Positions 31,883-36,439 of a DNA stretch of 36,439 nt are shown here, piece after piece. Source of the DNA: JAVBQG01 sp031549185 (GTDB lineage Bacteria; Synergistota; Synergistia; Synergistales; Synergistaceae); assembly GCA_031549185.1 (NCBI GenBank), contig JAVBQG010000059.1:1-36439 (forward strand), in the 5' to 3' direction. Numbering within the stretch: position 1 is the stretch's first letter; each line of letters begins with the position of its first letter. The translations under genes and the position numbers were made by a program. The notes beneath the pieces are model-generated. The model saw only the letters and a list, made by a program, of their open reading frames with translations, was not told the origin of the DNA and ran no database searches.

Positions 31883-33652
31883 CTAGAATCCGGCGGGCAT
31901 GCCTGTGCCGGTGCGCTGGTCCGCGCCCGCGTCCATCTGCTGCTGCGTCTGGTCGAAGATGATCCCCTGGACGACGCCGTGGTAGGTCTCGCCGAGGTTC
32001 AAATCGTAGCCCTTTTTCTTCAGCGCGTCGATGGCCTCCGGGCCCGCCGTCGCCTCGAGGATCGTCTGGCCGGTCATGTCGTTCCAGATTCTCGGCGCTT
32101 CGATCGCCTCGGACATCGTCATCTTATGGTCGATGACATTGGCGACGACCTGCGCCACCTCGGTGAGGATCATCCGGCCGCCGGCGCCGCCCACCGTCAT
32201 GAAGGGCTTGCCTTGCGGGTCGAGGATGATCGTCGGCGACATGGACGAGAGGGGAACCTTGCCCGGCTCCGGCGCATTGACGCTGTTCGGGTCGGCCGAG
32301 AAGTCGTCCATCTGGTTGTTGATCAGGATCTGGTACTCGGGGACCATCGCCTTGCTGCCGTACCAAAGGTTGATCGTGTTGGTGGCGGCGACGATGTTGC
32401 CCTGCACGTCGACGGTCGAGAAATGCGTCGTGGAGAAGTGCTCGCGGCCCACGCCCGGCGTGCGGCTGTCGCTCTTCTTCGGCGCCTTCTCGAACTTCCA
32501 GGGATCGCCCGCCTGCCCCTTCTCGGGGAGCTTCGGCTGGTTCAGCCTGGCGACGATCGTCTTCGCGTACTCCTTGGAGGTCAGGCCCCGCAGCGGAACC
32601 TGTGCGAAGGCCGTGTCCGCCATGTACTTGTCGCGGTCGGCGAAGACCTGGCGCTGTGCCTGCCCCCAGAGATCGAGCAACTTGGGGTCGTTCACCTTCA
32701 TCTTGCCGAGGTCGAAGTTCTCCATGATGTTCAGGAGCTGGATGATGTGCGTGCCGCCGCTCGAGGGGGGCGGGGAGGAGAAGATCCGGTAGCCGCGGTA
32801 CGTCCCCTCGACGGGTTTGCGAACGCGGACGGCGACCTTCGCGAGATCCTCCATCGTCATAGCTCCGCCCGCGGCGTTGACCGCCTTCACGAACGCCTCA
32901 CCGATGGGGCCCTTGTAGAAGGCGTCGGGGCCGTCCTTGATGAGGAGGCGGAAGGCCTTCGCCAGGCCGGGGTGCTTGATGATGGTCCCGATGGGGCGGG
33001 GCAGGCCGTCCACAAGGTACGGCACGTACGAACCGTCGCCGTTGAGCCTCGTGATCTGCTCGAAGTTGTCGCCCTCCATCATGGTCTCGTTCTGGCCGGC
33101 GCTCCAGGCGTAGCCGTCCTCGGCCAGGCGCAGCGCGGGTTGCGCGACCTGCTCGAAGGACATGGTGCCGTACTTCTCGAGCGCATAGAACCAGCCCTTG
33201 ACCCAACCGGGCACGCCCGCCGCCTTGCCGCCGACGGCCGACCAATTCTCCTTCTGCGCCTGCTCGGAGGCGAACATGTCCTTGCGCGCGGAAGCGGGCG
33301 CGAATTCGCGGAAGTCGAGGAACACGACCTCGCCGGTCTTGGCGAAACGCACGGTGATGAAGCCGCCGCCGCCCATGCCGATGTTGTACGGCTCGACGAC
33401 GTGAAGCGCCAGCGCCGTCGCGGCGGCCGCGTCGATCGCGTTGCCGCCCTTGGCCATGATCTCGAGCCCCGCCTGCGAGGCAAGGAAGTGCGCGGCCGAG
33501 ACCATGCCGTTCTTCGCGTAGACATCGAGCGGCTTGTTCGGCGTCGTCGGAACGGTCGCCGCAAGCGACGTTCCGACAAAAAACATGACTGCAAGAAGAG
33601 CGATAAAGAGTTTGATTCCGTATTTTCCGGTAAATTTCGTGCCTCTCGTCAC
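31883..33652 (-). CDS. Gamma-glutamyltransferase (second copy)
   Basis: A 589-residue paralogue of the gene at 29976, with a signal peptide (about 1-31, ending SLAA). It has GGNAIDAAAATALALHVVE, MGGGGFITVRF, the autocleavage nucleophile T408 in FSTTHFSTVDVQGN, NNQMDDFSADP and VPLSSMSPTI, so both active sites look complete. In this copy the THF sequence next to the nucleophile is closer to typical bacterial enzymes (TTHYS). The start is GTG at 33652, seven bases behind GGAGG. Two tandem copies suggest a division of labour, for example anchoring versus hydrolysis of poly-gamma-glutamate, but the sequence does not say which does what. Confidence 0.94.
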   Translation of the reverse strand: MTRGTKFTGKYGIKLFIALLAVMFFVGTSLAATVPTTPNKPLDVYAKNGMVSAAHFLASQAGLEIMAKGGNAIDAAAATALALHVVEPYNIGMGGGGFITVRFAKTGEVVFLDFREFAPASARKDMFASEQAQKENWSAVGGKAAGVPGWVKGWFYALEKYGTMSFEQVAQPALRLAEDGYAWSAGQNETMMEGDNFEQITRLNGDGSYVPYLVDGLPRPIGTIIKHPGLAKAFRLLIKDGPDAFYKGPIGEAFVKAVNAAGGAMTMEDLAKVAVRVRKPVEGTYRGYRIFSSPPPSSGGTHIIQLLNIMENFDLGKMKVNDPKLLDLWGQAQRQVFADRDKYMADTAFAQVPLRGLTSKEYAKTIVARLNQPKLPEKGQAGDPWKFEKAPKKSDSRTPGVGREHFSTTHFSTVDVQGNIVAATNTINLWYGSKAMVPEYQILINNQMDDFSADPNSVNAPEPGKVPLSSMSPTIILDPQGKPFMTVGGAGGRMILTEVAQVVANVIDHKMTMSEAIEAPRIWNDMTGQTILEATAGPEAIDALKKKGYDLNLGETYHGVVQGIIFDQTQQQMDAGADQRTGTGMPAGF

Positions 33653-33735
33653 TGTTACTCCTCCTCAAATTGATTGCTGCAGACCCCCACCTGAAAAAAC
33701 GGTCCTCCTTCCCATTCGGGATGGTTTATCTTTAA

Positions 33736-34884
33736 TCAGTTCGCCGCCGGTGCCGTCGCCAGATACGCCGCCACGCCGTTTTTCACGATCTCCTCGTAGC
33801 TGGGGACGTTCTCCAGCACCACGCCCTTCCCCTCCTCGAAGAGGCCGAGCGTGTCGATGAAGGCGCTGATCGAGGCCACGTGACGAGCGACGCGCTGTTC
33901 GAGCGGCTTTCCGTTCTCACCGTACGGGACGAAGAGGCGCCCGAGGGCGGCCGCTTTCCTGTAAGCCTTGTCCTTGCCCTCCAGCACGAGCGCTTCGTTC
34001 GTGCGCCCGCGCAGGCGGCCCTGGCTGGGGTTTGCCGTCTCCATCAGAATCGGCATCGTGTTCGTGCCGTCGCCCCACTCGCGGTGGCTCAAGCCGCGCA
34101 GGTTTTTCGGCGAAGGCTCCAGGCGCATTTCGATCCCGAGGCCGATCAGCTCCATCGTCGTGGCGGCAGCGAGCTCCATGCTGCGCTCATGGGCCACGAC
34201 CGCCTCAACCACCGGGTACTCGGGAGATGCCTCGTGCAGGTCGAAGGCGAGCGTGATGTCCTCCTTGCGCAGCAGCTCCATGATGCCGTAGGCGAGCTTC
34301 TCGACCGGCGTGCCGTCCGGGTCTCCGGGGTAGGCGCGGTTGAGGTTCTTGCTCTCGTTGCCCGCCAGCTCCTGCCCGGAGGCCTTGTGGATGTAGATGT
34401 CCGGCGTCGGCCACATCACGAGCGGGCTGGTGTCGCGCGAGCCGTAGCGAAACGTGCGGACCGAGCCGTCTTTCAACGTAAAGTGGATCCGGCTCGGAGA
34501 AGCCTCCTGCGGAAGCGTGTTGGTGAAGCCGCTCGGGTTGCCGTAGGGAAGGATGAAGAGTCTCCCCCGTTTGACGCGCGCGTTCTCCAGGAGGAGTACG
34601 GCCGACATGTACCCCGACGGCTCGTTGGGGTGCGTGCCGCCGAGGACCATCACGCTGCCGCCCGGCTCCTCGCCCGTCTGCACATAGACCGGCGTGTCCA
34701 TCGGGCTGCCCCTGAGCCCGTCGAAGTAGTCGGAGAGCATCTTCTTCTCGAAACCTCCCGCGGGGACGACGGGATCCATCTCCTTGCTCGCGCCGAACTC
34801 GCGCCCCGTGACGAAGCAAACGACGAGGGCGAGCGCAAGCAGCAGAGCCGCGGTAGTCCTGGTGCCCTTGAAGTTGAAATTCAT
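33736..34884 (-). CDS. Succinylglutamate desuccinylase/aspartoacylase-family amidohydrolase
   Basis: A 382-residue zinc enzyme of the M14-like AstE/ASPA family. Zinc ligands are H85 and E88 in LGGTHPNEPSG and H218 in FDLHEA; NLNR (181-184) is the substrate-binding motif of the family. An N-terminal hydrophobic segment (11-26) suggests export or membrane anchoring, unusual for AstE itself. The C-terminal 100 residues extend beyond the core. It starts 14 bases after the small membrane protein gene and precedes the gamma-glutamyltransferase genes. It may trim N-acylated or gamma-linked glutamate products; the substrate is inferred from context only. Confidence 0.85.
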   Translation of the reverse strand: MNFNFKGTRTTAALLLALALVVCFVTGREFGASKEMDPVVPAGGFEKKMLSDYFDGLRGSPMDTPVYVQTGEEPGGSVMVLGGTHPNEPSGYMSAVLLLENARVKRGRLFILPYGNPSGFTNTLPQEASPSRIHFTLKDGSVRTFRYGSRDTSPLVMWPTPDIYIHKASGQELAGNESKNLNRAYPGDPDGTPVEKLAYGIMELLRKEDITLAFDLHEASPEYPVVEAVVAHERSMELAAATTMELIGLGIEMRLEPSPKNLRGLSHREWGDGTNTMPILMETANPSQGRLRGRTNEALVLEGKDKAYRKAAALGRLFVPYGENGKPLEQRVARHVASISAFIDTLGLFEEGKGVVLENVPSYEEIVKNGVAAYLATAPAAN

Positions 34885-34898
34885 CCCGCGCTCGCCCC

Positions 34899-35051
34899 CT
34901 ACTTGATCATGAAGAGTCGCAGCAGCAGCGGAACGACGACGAGCGCGGCGGTCGCCTGCCTCCAGAATTCCTTCTCGCGAAAACAGCAGCGGATCGTCAG
35001 GCAGAGCACGATCGCCAGTATCCCTCTGTAGATCAAAGTCATGATATCCAT
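34899..35051 (-). CDS. Small membrane protein of 50 residues
   Basis: ATG at 35051 lies eight bases behind GGGAGG and the frame ends in TAG at 34899. The product has two hydrophobic segments (about 7-20 and 32-48) separated by a charged loop (CCFREKEFWRQ), like a tiny hairpin membrane protein. It sits 13 bases after the large permease gene and 14 bases before the amidohydrolase gene, so the spacing fits an operon gene. It may be a reduced partner subunit of the permease. I know no family for it. Good ribosome site and exact fit between neighbours are the main support. Confidence 0.7.
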   Translation of the reverse strand: MDIMTLIYRGILAIVLCLTIRCCFREKEFWRQATAALVVVPLLLRLFMIK

Positions 35052-35064
35052 CACGCAGGCCTCC

Positions 35065-36363
35065 CTAACGCACCAGGGCCGCCAGAGGGTTGGCCCATAT
35101 GATGATGCAGATTCCCCAGATCGCGATGGCGACCGCCGGGATAACGCACTGTTTCAAAACCGCAAAGTAGTCCTTCTCTCCGACGACCTGGGCCGCGAAG
35201 ATCCCCGCCAGCGCCGTCGGCGGCACGAGGTCGCCGAGGCCGGAGATGAGCGCCAGGCCGGAGGCGACCATGATCTGGTCCTTGCTCAGCAGCGCCAGGA
35301 TGAAGGGCACACCGAGCACCGAGGCTGCACCGAAGGACGAGATCGCCCCGAAGGCCGGAACCGTCGTCGCGATGGAGAGATAGAGCAACCAGGCCGGGAT
35401 CGCCAGCGCCGAGACGACGACGAAGCCGCGCACGCCGGTGAGCGTCATGATCTGGATGAACATGCCGACACCCATGAGGATCCCCAGCACCGGGATTGCG
35501 TCGCGCACGGCCTCCGTGGCCGACTCGAGCACGTTCCACTTGCGTCCGGTGAGAAAAGCCGAGGCGGCGGCCAGGAGAAACTGCAGCGGCATTCCCAGCG
35601 ACGGAAAGACGCCGGGGAAGAACTGCTCGCCGCCCATCAGCACGATGAGGACGAGAAAGGGGAGAAAAAGCCTTGGCGTCAGGCGCACTTTCTCCATGCG
35701 GGCAAGTTCCTTCTCCAATTCGGCCTCGTCGAGGCCTTCGCTCCTGCGGAGCGAGGGGACCGCCAGAACCGCGATCACGAAGAACGCCAGAGGAACGGTG
35801 GCAATAAGAAGGGGGATGGCGAAGCCGACATACGGCATGTCGATGCCCCCGCCGATGATCATGACGGGAATATTGATGGGAGGCGCGATCATCCCCAGGA
35901 TCGCTCCCATCGCGATGAGCGCCGCCGTCTTGACGGACGAGACGCCGAGGCGAATCAGTACGGGCGCCACCAGCGCGCCGGTGGTGAGGCAGCAGGCCGT
36001 CGAAGAACCTGTCAGCATGCCGGGCAGCATGATGAGAAACATGACGCCGCAGGCAAGCAAGAGCGGAGACTTGCGGAAGCGCCGGATGATCCACGCCGCC
36101 ACCGCCTCCATCAGCCCGATCGACTGCACCACGTTCATGAAGATCATCGCCATGGCGATGATGAGGATCGTGTCGATGTAGCCGAACATTCCCTCGACCA
36201 GGTGGCGCAGCGGGAAGCCCGCCCCCCCCAGCACCGCCCCCACGACCGCAGCGGCGGACATGGCGATGGCGATCGGCAGATCGAGCGCGAAGGCCCCGAA
36301 GGCGAACGCTAAGAGCATGGCGAGGGCGTAAAAGCCCTCGGGCCAGAACCATTCCATCGTCAT
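35065..36363 (-). CDS. TRAP-like large permease (DctM-type)
   Basis: A 432-residue integral membrane protein with about 11-12 hydrophobic segments, similar in length to DctM. Typical parts are FGYIDTILIIAMAMIFMNVVQSIGLM, GMLTGSSTACCLTTGALVAPVLIRLG and AILGMIAPPINIPVMIIGGG, which correspond to the ion and substrate site loops of the TRAP/ion-transporter superfamily, and SGLGDLVPPTALAGIFAAQ in the second half. No normal small permease is present, only a 50-residue membrane protein. It is the second gene seen of the upper unit, eight bases after the partial gene at the edge. It could import glutamate or export or recover a product of the poly-glutamate pathway. Confidence 0.82.
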   Translation of the reverse strand: MTMEWFWPEGFYALAMLLAFAFGAFALDLPIAIAMSAAAVVGAVLGGAGFPLRHLVEGMFGYIDTILIIAMAMIFMNVVQSIGLMEAVAAWIIRRFRKSPLLLACGVMFLIMLPGMLTGSSTACCLTTGALVAPVLIRLGVSSVKTAALIAMGAILGMIAPPINIPVMIIGGGIDMPYVGFAIPLLIATVPLAFFVIAVLAVPSLRRSEGLDEAELEKELARMEKVRLTPRLFLPFLVLIVLMGGEQFFPGVFPSLGMPLQFLLAAASAFLTGRKWNVLESATEAVRDAIPVLGILMGVGMFIQIMTLTGVRGFVVVSALAIPAWLLYLSIATTVPAFGAISSFGAASVLGVPFILALLSKDQIMVASGLALISGLGDLVPPTALAGIFAAQVVGEKDYFAVLKQCVIPAVAIAIWGICIIIWANPLAALVR

Positions 36364-36370
36364 GGCAGCG

Positions 36371-36439
36371 TTATTTCGAGACGCCCCACTCTTTGAAAGC
36401 GGCTTCGAGCGGCGTGACGGTGGCCTGGATGTTCTCGAC
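36371..36439 (-). CDS. 3' end of a gene running off the window
   Basis: Only the last 22 codons are visible; they end ATVTPLEAAFKEWGVSK followed by TAA (36371-36373), eight bases before the permease start. The short Lys-ending tail and position ahead of a TRAP-like permease would suit a solute-binding protein, but the visible part is too short to assign a family. Confidence 0.5.
   Translation of the reverse strand, partial: VENIQATVTPLEAAFKEWGVSK

Overview
The window is high-GC bacterial DNA carrying 27 protein genes, of which one runs off the right edge, plus three gene remnants. It most likely comes from a member of the Synergistota (Synergistaceae). The best marker is a decayed gene end at 252-330 (minus strand) encoding a glycine-rich GGCDAGF box, a hydrophobic stretch and RRR just before the stop. 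This is the pattern of the Synerg-CTERM sorting signal, which is known only from that phylum. TRAP transporters, amino-acid catabolism genes and a poly-gamma-glutamate locus fit an anaerobic amino-acid fermenter. Most genes lie on the minus strand, so the text below follows them from high to low coordinates.

Region 1 (184-11013) is a catabolic block: thiolase, class III aminotransferase, CoA-transferase A/B, a second class III aminotransferase, a TRAP transporter (DctQ, DctM, DctP), then a PucR-type regulator. The gene set suggests uptake of an amino acid, transamination to a 3-oxoacid, CoA activation and thiolysis to acetyl-CoA. A 54-bp element occurs twice without gaps, once before the thiolase and once before the CoA-transferase, and is a candidate shared operator.

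Region 2 (11014-15146) is a scarred accessory stretch. It holds a small zinc-ribbon protein, a decayed aldo/keto reductase, a dispersed repeat and an intact GH63-like glycosidase with its own terminator.

Region 3 (15266-23943) is the most unusual part. One minus-strand run encodes a membrane Ser/Thr kinase with ankyrin repeats, a membrane-anchored helical protein, a Clp-type AAA+ ATPase, an NrdG-like radical SAM protein, a zinc-ribbon/FHA protein and a PP2C phosphatase. The last four genes overlap by 20, 20 and 4 bases. The kinase starts with three T-(I/V)-R-E boxes that could be phospho-sites for the FHA protein. Kinase, phosphatase, FHA and Clp-type ATPase recall the threonine-phosphorylation control of type VI secretion, but no secretion structural gene is present. 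I know of no described system with exactly this composition.

Region 4 (24141-25350) holds a small HExxH membrane protein, a VOC-fold protein and an ISAs1-type transposase remnant.

Region 5 (25412-36439) is a poly-gamma-glutamate locus. It encodes a solute-binding-like C-terminus, a TRAP-like large permease, a 50-residue membrane protein, an aspartoacylase-family amidohydrolase, two gamma-glutamyltransferases, then after a strong terminator PgsB, PgsC, PgsW, a histidine kinase and a response regulator. A palindromic repeat family (GTAGGG...CCCTAC) occurs three times in the window; one copy is translated in frame inside pgsB. No rRNA, tRNA or CRISPR array was seen.
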